64,000 bases of DNA, from positions 124,001 to 188,000 of the forward strand of contig NZ_FZOW01000004.1 in the NCBI RefSeq assembly GCF_900188125.1. Direction: 5' to 3'. Below the pieces are notes generated by a model. The model was not told where the DNA came from. It saw only the letters and a list, made by a program, of their open reading frames with translations, and did no database searches. Within the stretch, counting starts at the first letter, position 1; the number at the start of each line of letters is the position of its first letter. The DNA comes from Rhodococcoides kyotonense (GTDB lineage Bacteria; Actinomycetota; Actinomycetes; Mycobacteriales; Mycobacteriaceae). Both the position numbers and the translations under genes were made by a program. Of the stretch, positions 44,929 to 52,041 are shown in pieces.

Positions 44929-44974
44929 CATGTGCACGAAAATACATAACCCGCTATGTATTTTCGTGCACATG
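44929..44974. repeat. 46-base palindrome B, copy 2
   Basis: Two perfect 20-base arms (44929-44948 and 44955-44974, beginning CATGTGCACGAAAATACATA) surround ACCCGC. It lies between the convergent dodecin and GNAT genes and includes the GNAT stop codon, so here it could serve as a bidirectional terminator. The copy at 27061 is in a divergent context. Confidence 0.75.
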
Positions 44975-45448
44975 CGGTGTCAGTCGCTTCTCGAAACAAT
45001 TCGAGAACGGCATCGCCTCGTACGGCGGAAAGATCGGGATCCGGGTGTAGCCGCTCTTCTCGTACAGCCGCACGGCGTCGGGCTGCCGGTCTCCGGTCTG
45101 CAGGATCAGGCGCGGCAATCCCTCGTCGCGCGCAGCGTTCTCCGAGGCCTCCAGCAGCGCCGACGACACCCCGGATCCGCGGTGATCGGCGTGCACGAAC
45201 ATGCGCTTCAATTCCAGATCCGGACCGTTCCATCGCACAGCCGCATGTCCGACGGCCTGCTCGCCGCGATAGGTCACGAACGTCCGGTGCACCGTGTCCT
45301 CGGCGACGGCATTGGCCTGTGTCCGTGCCATGTCGGCAGCCCGGTCCGCATACCGCGGCCCGACCTCGGCAGCCATCGCCGCCCGCAGCGCTTCGGCATC
45401 CGGATGGCCCCAGTCCACGACGACGGTGGTCAATTCGGTGGATATCAC
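44954..45448 (-). CDS. GNAT family N-acetyltransferase
   Basis: This 164-residue protein is a single-domain GCN5-related acetyltransferase. VGHAAVRWNGPDLELKRMFV and HADHRGSGVSSALLEASENA form the acetyl-CoA site, LPRLILQTGDRQPDAVRLYE is the usual late helix-strand, and YEAMPFSNCFEK is the tail. The GTG at 45446-45448 is the most plausible start in frame, beginning just after the upstream stop; a TTG overlapping that stop is an alternative. The substrate is unknown. N-acetylation is a known entry step in thioether salvage in Bacillus, so a link to sulfur amino acid derivatives is conceivable. Confidence 0.85.
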   Translation of the reverse strand: MISTELTTVVVDWGHPDAEALRAAMAAEVGPRYADRAADMARTQANAVAEDTVHRTFVTYRGEQAVGHAAVRWNGPDLELKRMFVHADHRGSGVSSALLEASENAARDEGLPRLILQTGDRQPDAVRLYEKSGYTRIPIFPPYEAMPFSNCFEKRLTPHVHENT

Positions 45449-45453
45449 ATCGG

Positions 45454-46731
45454 TCAAGAGTTCCAACGCTTTCCGTGTTCGGCGTGCGTCCGCAGATACG
45501 CGCCGGGGGCGAAATGGGTGTCGTAGAAGTCCAAGTCGATGTTCTGCGCCTGCAGATACATCAGCACATGCACGGTCGGCACCGTGCCGGGTAACTTCCC
45601 GAACGTATCGTAGATGTACGACGCCTCCAGCGTGACGAGGTCCTTGGTCGCCTCGGCCGACAGCGCCGACGACCGCACCGCGCGAGTGTCTGCCCACGGT
45701 CCCGGTGTATCGGGATGAAAAGGCCCACCAGGGCCGTACTTTCGTTCGATGTACTTCCCGACGCCGTCTGCCACCGTCGCCACGTGCGGTGGCGTCAGAG
45801 TCTCGAAATAGCCGTCGAGGCCGGTTGCGTTGGGGAACGGCCATCGTGGGTCGGCGTCGGATCTGAATCCCAGCCCTGGCGCCCGCGGGTCGCCGGATCC
45901 GCCGAGAACCGACAGCCGGTCCAAGCCGTCGAACATCCATCCCCCGAGGCCGAGTGCCTGCAGCAGCAGGACGCCGTTGTGTGTGGCCGTCGCGAGTTCC
46001 GCACTCGCCTCGGTCAACGTGTACTGCTCGACGAATGTCAGCGGCACCGGATCGTCGTAATGCGTCAGGTGAGAGAACGCGTCGATACCCGGAATCGGCC
46101 TGTTGTTCACGTCGTCGAACACGACGTAACCGTTGGCCGCGAAGAACGACAGATTCGCGACGAGATGCTCGGACAGGTCCGCGACAGGGAACGCGAGGAG
46201 GCTGCCGGGATGGTTGGCGATCCACGTGTTGTGGCCCTCCATGTACGGCTCTTCACGCGGCAGTTCGAGACGCGAATCGGACAGTCTCACATAGTGATCC
46301 GCAGTATGGTTCAGCCAGTCCTCCAGGTCGAAATCGCCTGCGAGAGGGGGCAGATCACGCGTCGGTAGCACGTAGGTCCCGGAGTCGTCGGTGAAGAACA
46401 ACTGGCTCGTGTGAAAACCGGCCGCCGACGGGAACGTCCGTCCGACGGCACTGCCCGAGTAATTCGGAAATTTGGGCGCATAACCGCCGTGACGCGTGAT
46501 TCCGTAGTGCCAGCCCGTGACACCGCCGACGACGGACAGCACCAGTGCTCGCTCCACCTCGCTCAGCGGAGTCACGGGATGGCGACTCTTGAATGCGAGC
46601 GGCCCGTCGGGAATCTCACCTCCGAGGGGGAACCTGCGCGATCGACGGCCGGCGATGGCGTCGAGCAGGGGGAACGCGGCCGCGTCGGCGAGCGCTTCTC
46701 GTTGTGCGTCGGTGATGGTCAAACGTGCCAT
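45454..46731 (-). CDS. Nitroreductase-like protein of unknown function
   Basis: I do not recognise this 425-residue protein with certainty. LLDAIAGRRSRRFPLGGE near residue 20 resembles the RRSxRxF flavin-binding start of nitroreductases, and GRTFPSAAGFHTSQLFFTDD resembles the R-x-x-PSxGxxxxxE/x block of SagB-like members. Later parts (VRLSDSRLELPREEPYMEGH, FFAANGYVVFDDVNNRPIPG) look unfamiliar. There is no signal peptide, but several Trp and Tyr-rich stretches. The ATG at 46729-46731 has a strong GGGAGGGCAGG before it. The GNAT gene follows within six bases, and an ATCA-N3-TGAT site lies upstream, so it probably serves the sulfur-scavenging programme. Confidence 0.55.
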   Translation of the reverse strand: MARLTITDAQREALADAAAFPLLDAIAGRRSRRFPLGGEIPDGPLAFKSRHPVTPLSEVERALVLSVVGGVTGWHYGITRHGGYAPKFPNYSGSAVGRTFPSAAGFHTSQLFFTDDSGTYVLPTRDLPPLAGDFDLEDWLNHTADHYVRLSDSRLELPREEPYMEGHNTWIANHPGSLLAFPVADLSEHLVANLSFFAANGYVVFDDVNNRPIPGIDAFSHLTHYDDPVPLTFVEQYTLTEASAELATATHNGVLLLQALGLGGWMFDGLDRLSVLGGSGDPRAPGLGFRSDADPRWPFPNATGLDGYFETLTPPHVATVADGVGKYIERKYGPGGPFHPDTPGPWADTRAVRSSALSAEATKDLVTLEASYIYDTFGKLPGTVPTVHVLMYLQAQNIDLDFYDTHFAPGAYLRTHAEHGKRWNS

Positions 46732-46813
46732 GACCTGCCCTCCCTTGACATTCCTCGAGTTCACCACCGTCGCCGCCTGCCGTCAACGGTTCGGATCAGC
46801 GCGCGCGGAAGTT

Positions 46814-46832
46814 GCGATCACGCTGATTCGAA
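46814..46832. promoter_or_regulatory. ATCA-N3-TGAT palindrome at 46.8 kb
   Basis: GCGATCACGCTGATTCGAA contains ATCA-CGC-TGAT. It lies between the nitroreductase-like gene (83 bases away) and the winged-helix regulator gene on the other strand (about 130 bases away). Confidence 0.55.
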
Positions 46833-46899
46833 CCCTGGCGGTCGATCGGTCCGTGGTGTTCGATTCGAAGTCGGCACGTAGCCGAACCGGGAGGACGTC

Positions 46900-46992
46900 A
46901 TGGGGAGCTGTACGAGTCGACAGGCCGCGTCGCTCACCCTCACTCCGTCACCGGGAGACTTGCCATGTCCATCGAACCTACTGTCGTACTGA
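46900..46992 (+). CDS. Possible 30-residue leader peptide
   Basis: An ATG with a very good GGGAGG six bases before it starts a 30-codon frame with two Cys and a SRQAASLTLTPS core. It ends by overlapping the first 28 bases of the winged-helix gene in another frame. Short peptides with an Arg-x-Ala-Ser core precede some sulfur genes in other actinobacteria, so a leader or coupling role is possible. The evidence is only the ribosome-binding site and position. Confidence 0.3.
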   Translation: MGSCTSRQAASLTLTPSPGDLPCPSNLLSY

Positions 46993-47444
46993 ACATCTCG
47001 GATTCCGGGACCGGATCACTCGCGGGCCTCGACCGAGATCGCCTGCACCAGTTGGCCGAACTGCTCCGTCAGGTCACTCGCTCGTACGCGGGCGATGCGC
47101 GCATCCTGACGCGCTTCGACGTACGCATCAGCGATACCGACGCAGTACTCGTCGTCGACCTTCCTGCTCGTGACGTTCTACTGTCCGGCGTCGGAATCGG
47201 GTTGAGCCACACAGAGTTCGAGATCTTCGCACAGCTCGTGAGGCATCCGAGGGTCGTCATCGGCCGTCAGGAATTCGCAGTCACCGCAGGCGGCCGCAGC
47301 GTCGACGTGCATCTGTCTCGGATACGCACAAAACTGGGCGCGTTCGGGTCGATGATCACCACGGTCCGCGGCACCGGCTACCGATTCGATCCGACGAGGT
47401 CCGTGCGCGTCGTCACCGACCCAGTTCGGCTGCGGACCGCCTGA
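46965..47444 (+). CDS. Stand-alone OmpR/PhoB-type winged-helix protein
   Basis: This 159-residue protein has no receiver domain. Residues 1-80 form an uncharacterised α/β region (LDRDRLHQLAELLRQVTRSY, DARILTRFDVRISDTDAVLV). Residues 85-145 are a typical winged helix: GIGLSHTEFEIFAQLVRHPR, VVIGRQEFAVTAGGRSVDVH as the recognition helix and SRIRTKLGAFGSMITTVRGT as the wing. GYRFDP closes it. It may be a response-regulator-like protein acting without phosphorylation, as is known in actinobacteria. It is transcribed away from the nitroreductase-like gene, with a shared palindrome between them. The DNA target is not known. Confidence 0.85.
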   Translation: MSIEPTVVLNISDSGTGSLAGLDRDRLHQLAELLRQVTRSYAGDARILTRFDVRISDTDAVLVVDLPARDVLLSGVGIGLSHTEFEIFAQLVRHPRVVIGRQEFAVTAGGRSVDVHLSRIRTKLGAFGSMITTVRGTGYRFDPTRSVRVVTDPVRLRTA

Positions 47445-47524
47445 CGAGCGGGTCTTCGCGCGTCGTCCGACTTCGTGGAACGATGGTCATCGCCCCTCGA
47501 GAACAGTCGACGTAGGAGGTTGCG

Positions 47525-48292
47525 ATGGCTTTGGCCGGCCACACGAACGCACGGAGAACTACCGCAGCGAACGGAACCGTGTCGATCGAGCCGAATCCAC
47601 GACGCATCCGCGCGTACTTCGCAGGCGAGGTCGTCGTGGACACCACCGAATCGGTGTATCTGTTCGAGGACGGACATCTGCCTGCGTACTACATTCCGTG
47701 GTCGGACGTGCGGACTGCGTTCCTGGTGCCGTCCGACACCAGCACCGTGTGTCCTCGCAAGGGCACTGCCGAGTACCGCTCGATCGCCGTCGGCGACCAG
47801 CAGTCCACCGATGCTCTGTGGACGTATCCACAACCGCTCGACGACGCCCTGGATCTGAGCGGATACGTGTCGTTCTACTGGGATCGCGTCGACGCGTGGT
47901 TCGAGGAGGACGAGCAGGTGTTCGTGCATCCGCGAGATCCGTACGTACGGGTGGACGTGCTGGCGTCGTCGCGGCATGTCGAGGTGTTCGTCGGCGACGT
48001 GCTGGTCGCCGAGACCCACCGGCCGAAGATCCTGTTCGAGACCGGCCTACCTCCGCGCTACTACGTGCCGCGGATCGATGTGAAGAACTGGCTGTTCACG
48101 GACTCCGCGACGACGACGGCCTGTCCGTACAAGGGCACGGCGTCGTACGTGTCTCTGAAAGGCGGGCCCGCAGACGTCGCCTGGTTCTATCCACAGACGA
48201 CGCCCGCGGCGTCCGGTATCGAGGACCACCTGTCGTTCTATCCCGACAGGGGCACTCGAGTTCTGGTCGACGGAGTCGAGCTCGGCGGCTAG
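47525..48292 (+). CDS. Tandem DUF427 domain protein
   Basis: This 255-residue protein contains two copies of the DUF427 domain. Copy one (about 22-120) has VYLFEDGHLPAYYIPWSDVR, VCPRKGTAEYRSIAVGD and ALWTYPQPL. Copy two (about 135-250) has ILFETGLPPRYYVPRIDVKN, ACPYKGTASYVSLKGG and VAWFYPQTTP. Each keeps the Cys-Pro-x-Lys-Gly-Thr loop. The domain is widespread in actinobacteria and its biochemical role is not established. The gene stands alone after the winged-helix gene, 80 bases away, on the same strand. An AGGAGG lies just before the ATG. Confidence 0.92.
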   Translation: MALAGHTNARRTTAANGTVSIEPNPRRIRAYFAGEVVVDTTESVYLFEDGHLPAYYIPWSDVRTAFLVPSDTSTVCPRKGTAEYRSIAVGDQQSTDALWTYPQPLDDALDLSGYVSFYWDRVDAWFEEDEQVFVHPRDPYVRVDVLASSRHVEVFVGDVLVAETHRPKILFETGLPPRYYVPRIDVKNWLFTDSATTTACPYKGTASYVSLKGGPADVAWFYPQTTPAASGIEDHLSFYPDRGTRVLVDGVELGG

Positions 48293-48390
48293 CTGGAACC
48301 GAGGTGGTACTCGCCGTAGGTGGTCATGCCGGTGAGAATGGCCGACCCCAGTCCCGCTACCAAGGTCTTCGCTCTAGACAGCAACTGCAT
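48289..48390 (-). CDS. Possible 33-residue small protein downstream of the TauE/SafE gene
   Basis: An ATG at 48388-48390 lies inside the last codons of the exporter gene, in another frame, with GAGG nine bases before it. It encodes 33 residues (starting MQLLSRAKTLVAGLGSAIL) with an amphipathic or short membrane helix, and ends by touching the convergent DUF427 gene. Start overlap is typical of coupled actinobacterial genes, but there is no homology evidence. Confidence 0.35.
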   Translation of the reverse strand: MQLLSRAKTLVAGLGSAILTGMTTYGEYHLGSS

Positions 48391-49297
48391 TGTTCTTCGC
48401 CTCCTCGGAGATCTTGTCGGCGGACTCGTTCTCTCGGTCGGCCAGGTAGGCCTTCAGGGAGAACGCGAAGCAGCCGGCCCAGGCCACGACGATCGTCACG
48501 TACGCCGCTGCCTGCAGACCACCGCTCAGCTCGAACCAGCCGCTGCGGAACAGGCTGCGGGTGTTGGTCAGCACGATGATGCCGCCCACCGACGCTCCCA
48601 ACAGCCGTGGGGGCACGTGACGGACCAGCCACGCTGCCAGCGGTGCCGCGATGACGCCGCCCCCCAGAATCGCCAGCACCCAGCCCACGTTGATGCCTTG
48701 CGAACCGAGGCTGAACAGGAAGCCGAGGCTCGCCGCGAGGGCGATCACGAACTCGCTGGTGTCGATCGATCCGATGACCTTGCGTGGTTCCAGTCGGCCG
48801 CTCGCGAGGATCGCAGGCGTGCCGACAGGGCCCCAACCACCGCCGCCCGTCGCGTCGACGAAACCGGCCACCAACCCGAGCGGGGCCAGGAACCGCTTAC
48901 GCAACGGTTTACCCAGGTGGCCACGAGGGATTCCCTGGACAGTGAACCGAATCAGGATGTACAGGCCGAGTACCAGCAGGATGATCGCCATGACCGGCGC
49001 TGCGCTCTCGGTGGACAGGTTGGACAGCACCGTCGCACCTGCGAACGCACCGACCGCGCCGGGAAGCGCGATCCGACGGACGACCTTCCAGTCGACGTTG
49101 CCGAACTTCCAATGGGACAGGCCCGAGATGAACGTCGTGCCGATCTCCGCCAAGTGGACCGTCGCCGACGCCGTGGCGGGATTGGTGCCGATGGCGAGCA
49201 GAAGCGTCGTCGTCGTGACGCCGTATGCCATACCGAGAGCACCGTCGACCAGTTGGGCCGCCAGCCCGACCAGCCCGATGAGGATGAGTGTCTTCAC
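48374..49297 (-). CDS. TauE/SafE-family sulfite/sulfonate exporter
   Basis: This 307-residue membrane protein has about eight predicted helices. The two repeated motifs of the family are visible: QLVDGALGMAYGVTTTTLLL near the start, and VAGFVDATGGGGWGPVGTPA in the middle, followed by VIGSIDTSEFVIALAASLGF. The family moves sulfite, sulfoacetate or similar anions across the membrane and often protects cells from sulfite released by sulfonate breakdown. It is transcribed alone, or with the small ORF downstream, and an ATCA-CC-TGAT site lies about 120 bases upstream. That fits release of excess sulfite made by the island's monooxygenases. Confidence 0.92.
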   Translation of the reverse strand: MKTLILIGLVGLAAQLVDGALGMAYGVTTTTLLLAIGTNPATASATVHLAEIGTTFISGLSHWKFGNVDWKVVRRIALPGAVGAFAGATVLSNLSTESAAPVMAIILLVLGLYILIRFTVQGIPRGHLGKPLRKRFLAPLGLVAGFVDATGGGGWGPVGTPAILASGRLEPRKVIGSIDTSEFVIALAASLGFLFSLGSQGINVGWVLAILGGGVIAAPLAAWLVRHVPPRLLGASVGGIIVLTNTRSLFRSGWFELSGGLQAAAYVTIVVAWAGCFAFSLKAYLADRENESADKISEEAKNNAVAV

Positions 49298-49414
49298 ATC
49301 TTTCTCCGCTGAGTGAGAGCCGATTCCGGGGTTGGGTCAGATCGGACTCGGACACGACGGGCGGTTGGTGTGCACCCGATCAATGGAAGACACTCGCCCG
49401 GCATTCGTCAAGGG

Positions 49415-49433
49415 TTGAAATCACCTGATTTGC
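49415..49433. promoter_or_regulatory. ATCA-N2-TGAT variant upstream of the exporter gene
   Basis: TTGAAATCACCTGATTTGC contains ATCA-CC-TGAT, with a spacer one base shorter than other copies. It lies 118 bases before the TauE/SafE start. The flanking TTGAAA is shared with the sites at 16163 and 52007. Confidence 0.45.
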
Positions 49434-49481
49434 ACACGGATTCGTTGCGCGAACGAAGTAGCTTCGCGGATCGGCTGGGTA

Positions 49482-49549
49482 AATAACCTCCCCGATTTGG
49501 GATCCGAACCCTCTGCAGAAGGTTCGGATCCCAAAACGGGGAGGTTATT
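49482..49549. repeat. Very long hairpin (29-base arms)
   Basis: The arms 49482-49510 (AATAACCTCCCCGATTTGGG and on) and 49521-49549 pair over 29 bases with one mismatch, around a 10-base centre TCTGCAGA. It lies in the 392-base gap between the divergent exporter and APH-like genes. Such a stem is longer than an ordinary terminator. The gap holds no convincing gene otherwise. Confidence 0.8.
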
Positions 49550-49689
49550 CGTGGCGGTCATCGATATCTGCGGCGTTCGACGGAATTCTTCGCAGAAACT
49601 CTTGTGATGCGAACAATCGCGCGAGCCTGCCGACGCAAGCCCGATCGTGCGTCAGCACCTCGATGCGCCGCCTCGCCCCGCGTGGTTCG

Positions 49690-50427
49690 ATGACGAGCAT
49701 GACCCGGCCGGACCCACGAACCACTCCCCCGCCCGCGGTCCGGCAGCTCGCCGGCGAACGCAGCATCGCAGCCGTCTGGCGTAACGAGATCGGCGGCACC
49801 ACGTTCCGTCTGGAAGGCACGTCGGACGAGCTCTATGTCAAGTGGTCACCAGCGAATTCCGACGTCGACCTGGCCGAGGAAGCCGAAAAGCTCACCTGGG
49901 CAAGCACGTACGTTCGCGTTCCCGAGGTCCTGGGGCATGGTTCGGACACCAATGGGCAGTGGCTCGCCACACGCGCGTTGCCCGGCACGAACGCAGTCGA
50001 CGAACGCTGGGTCTCGAGGCCGGAGGAAGCTGCCCACGCGATCGGCCTCGGACTGCGAGCGTTTCACGATTCGATCCCAACCGACCGTTGCCCGTTCGAC
50101 TGGTCCATCGAACGTCGCCTCGACCATGCACGGCAACAGGGTCTTTCACCCGAAGTCGGCACACGTCCCTTCGACCTCGATCTCGTCGTCTGCCACGGTG
50201 ACGCGTGCGCCCCCAACACCCTGCTCGACGCCGCTGGCACCGTCACCGGCCACGTCGACCTCGGCCGGATGGGTCTCGCGGACCGCTGGGCAGACCTCGC
50301 ACCTGCAATCATGAGTACCGAATGGAACTACGGTCGCACCTACACCGACGACGTCCTCGCCGGCTACGGCATCGAACTCGACCGCGACAGATTCGAATTT
50401 TACTCACGACTATGGAGTGAAACATGA
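49690..50427 (+). CDS. Aminoglycoside-phosphotransferase-like kinase
   Basis: This 245-residue protein has the APH/protein-kinase-like fold. LYVKWSPANSDVDLAEEAEK carries the ATP-binding Lys, WLATRALPGTNAVDERW is the hinge, HGDACAPN at 169-176 is the catalytic loop and DLG at 190-192 the metal motif. WNYGRTYTDDVLAGYGI matches the C-terminal helices of APH(3') enzymes. Members phosphorylate aminoglycosides or other small metabolites; resistance cannot be concluded from sequence alone. The ATG at 49690 is the start I prefer among three close ATGs. The stop overlaps the next gene as ATGA. Confidence 0.85.
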   Translation: MTSMTRPDPRTTPPPAVRQLAGERSIAAVWRNEIGGTTFRLEGTSDELYVKWSPANSDVDLAEEAEKLTWASTYVRVPEVLGHGSDTNGQWLATRALPGTNAVDERWVSRPEEAAHAIGLGLRAFHDSIPTDRCPFDWSIERRLDHARQQGLSPEVGTRPFDLDLVVCHGDACAPNTLLDAAGTVTGHVDLGRMGLADRWADLAPAIMSTEWNYGRTYTDDVLAGYGIELDRDRFEFYSRLWSET

Positions 50428-51074
50428 GCGACGCCCGCGCACAGATCATCGGCCGGATCGCGCAGCACGTGTGTGCCCTCGACCTGAGTCACGCTACGCG
50501 GGTAGCGGTGGACGGCATCACCGCGTCGGGTAAATCGACTCTCGCACAGGAGTTGACAGTGGCGATACGAACGCGTGACCGGCCTGCGGTACACCTGACA
50601 ATGGACGGTTTCCATCATCCTCGGGCCCGGCGTTACCGCCAGGGTCGGCAGTCCGCCGACGGTTACTACGAGGACGCCTACGACTTCCAGTCGCTGATCG
50701 ATCGGGTACTCGTGCCCCTGGGTCCGGCGGGATCGAGCGAATACACTTCAGCCATAATCGATTTGGCTTCGGACGTTCCGGTCGACAATCCGCCCAGTTC
50801 AGTAGCAGCGGGCACGGTGCTCGTCGTCGACGGCACTTTCCTGCAGCGCGCGCCCACGAACACGCATTGGGACATCACCATTTTTGTCGACACCGACTTC
50901 GAGGTAGCACGCGCCCGAGGCGTAGCGAGAGATGCCGAACGCCTCGGCGGACCGAGCAAGGCTGCCCAGGCATTCGATGTGCGCTATCACGCAGCGTGCA
51001 GGCGCTACGTGGACGAAGTGTCTCCGAAAGAATCAGCAACATTCGTCTTCGACAACAACGATCGGGATATCTGA
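50424..51074 (+). CDS. Uridine-kinase-like P-loop kinase
   Basis: This 216-residue protein resembles the uridine kinase/phosphoribulokinase group. GITASGKST at 31-39 is Walker A, HLTMDGFHHPRARRYRQGRQ and SADGYYEDAYDFQSLIDRVL are the substrate region, VVDGTFLQRAPTNTHWDITI is the Walker B-like strand, and RGVARDAERLGGPSKAAQAF is the lid. Tails of this type occur in many actinobacterial proteins annotated as uridine kinase, whose substrates are not well known. It is coupled to the APH-like gene, so two phosphotransferases may act on related compounds. Confidence 0.85.
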   Translation: MSDARAQIIGRIAQHVCALDLSHATRVAVDGITASGKSTLAQELTVAIRTRDRPAVHLTMDGFHHPRARRYRQGRQSADGYYEDAYDFQSLIDRVLVPLGPAGSSEYTSAIIDLASDVPVDNPPSSVAAGTVLVVDGTFLQRAPTNTHWDITIFVDTDFEVARARGVARDAERLGGPSKAAQAFDVRYHAACRRYVDEVSPKESATFVFDNNDRDI

Positions 51075-51085
51075 TCCGCGCAGGC

Positions 51086-51153
51086 GCTCACCAGATCGCC
51101 AGGTGCACGCGGATTGGCTAGCGAATTGCCGTGCACCTGGCAGATCGGTGAGC
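51086..51153. terminator. Long inverted repeat between convergent genes
   Basis: GCTCACCAGATCGCCAGGTG... at 51086-51109 pairs with 51130-51153 over 24 bases with three mismatches, around a 20-base centre containing GCTAGC. It fills most of the 96-base gap between the convergent kinase and TauD-like genes and probably stops transcription from both sides. Confidence 0.7.
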
Positions 51154-51170
51154 ACCTGTCACGCCGGGAC

Positions 51171-51968
51171 CTAGACCTCCGGCGCCGCGGCCAACACCTT
51201 GCGGTACCTCCGAGGCCCGACGCCGTAGTCGTCGATCGCGTAGTGCCAGGTGGCCAGGTTGTTCCACAGAACGAAATCGCCCGCACTCCAGCCGAATCGG
51301 ATGGTGTAGTTCGGTGACGACGCGTGTTCGAGGAGGAACGGCAGCAATGCCTTGCTCTCGCCCGCCGTCACGCCCTCGAGGTGGCGGGCGCCAGTGCTGA
51401 TGAACAAGCCCTTGCGCCCGTTTCGGTCCTGCCGTACGACGGGGTGCGCAACGGTCTGCTTCACCTCGCCGCGCTCGGCACCCTGTGCGTAGTGGACGGC
51501 ATTGGAGTCGTACACGGCACTGACGCCGTCGAGCAGCACTTTCACCGGCTCGGACAGGTCGTCGTACGCCGCCTGGAGATCCGCCCATAGGGTGTGGCCG
51601 CCGAGTTCCGAGACCTCCTCGTACACAAGCGATTCGATCGAGAACGGCGGAGTGCGCCAGACGCCACCGATGTGCCATGAGCTGGCCTTGCCAGTGCTCT
51701 GCACGTTGTAGGGGTAGACGAGCGGGTGTTCGTCGTGTCGGATCGCCGTCGGATGATCGAACGGCTCGTCGAAGATGCGCACCGCCTCGACCTGCTGAGC
51801 GGGCGACAGGTTCGCCCCTCGGAACACGAGGACCTTGTGCTCGTCGAACTCCCGACGAAGCGAAGCGCGGGTCTCGTCGTCGACCGGCTGCGTCAGGTCG
51901 ATGTCGGAGATTTCCGCACCGAACAGCGGGCCGGCACGATGGACTTGGTAACTCAGAGTGGCTGTCAT
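51171..51968 (-). CDS. TauD/TfdA-family dioxygenase-like protein with HxG in place of HxD
   Basis: This 265-residue protein aligns with taurine dioxygenase from end to end: GAEISDIDLTQPVDDETRAS, KVLVFRGANLSPAQQVE, HTLWADLQAAYDDLSEPVK and FVLWNNLATWHYAIDDYG. TauD binds iron through His99, Asp101 and His255. Here His99 and His242 are kept, but the Asp position is Gly101 (SSWHIGGVW). An Arg-rich GPRRYRKVL could bind 2-oxoglutarate. Loss of the Asp is known in Fe/2OG halogenases, where chloride takes its place. It could also mean a changed or lost activity. It is transcribed alone behind an ATCA-like site, as expected for sulfonate use. Confidence 0.88.
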   Translation of the reverse strand: MTATLSYQVHRAGPLFGAEISDIDLTQPVDDETRASLRREFDEHKVLVFRGANLSPAQQVEAVRIFDEPFDHPTAIRHDEHPLVYPYNVQSTGKASSWHIGGVWRTPPFSIESLVYEEVSELGGHTLWADLQAAYDDLSEPVKVLLDGVSAVYDSNAVHYAQGAERGEVKQTVAHPVVRQDRNGRKGLFISTGARHLEGVTAGESKALLPFLLEHASSPNYTIRFGWSAGDFVLWNNLATWHYAIDDYGVGPRRYRKVLAAAPEV

Positions 51969-52006
51969 GACTCGACGCTAGAACCGGACACCCGGTCCGA
52001 GAAGAG

Positions 52007-52027
52007 TTGAAATCAGCCTAATTCCAA
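52007..52027. promoter_or_regulatory. ATCA-N3-TAAT variant upstream of the TauD-like gene
   Basis: TTGAAATCAGCCTAATTCC contains ATCA-GCC-TAAT, one base off the consensus. It lies 39 bases before the TauD-like start and shares the flanking TTGAAA with two other copies. Confidence 0.45.
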
Positions 52028-52041
52028 CGGCCACAAGAACA

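Noticed and set aside
49690..50427. Calling the APH-like gene an antibiotic-resistance gene
   Set aside because: The fold motifs show only a small-molecule kinase. Many actinobacterial relatives have no resistance role.
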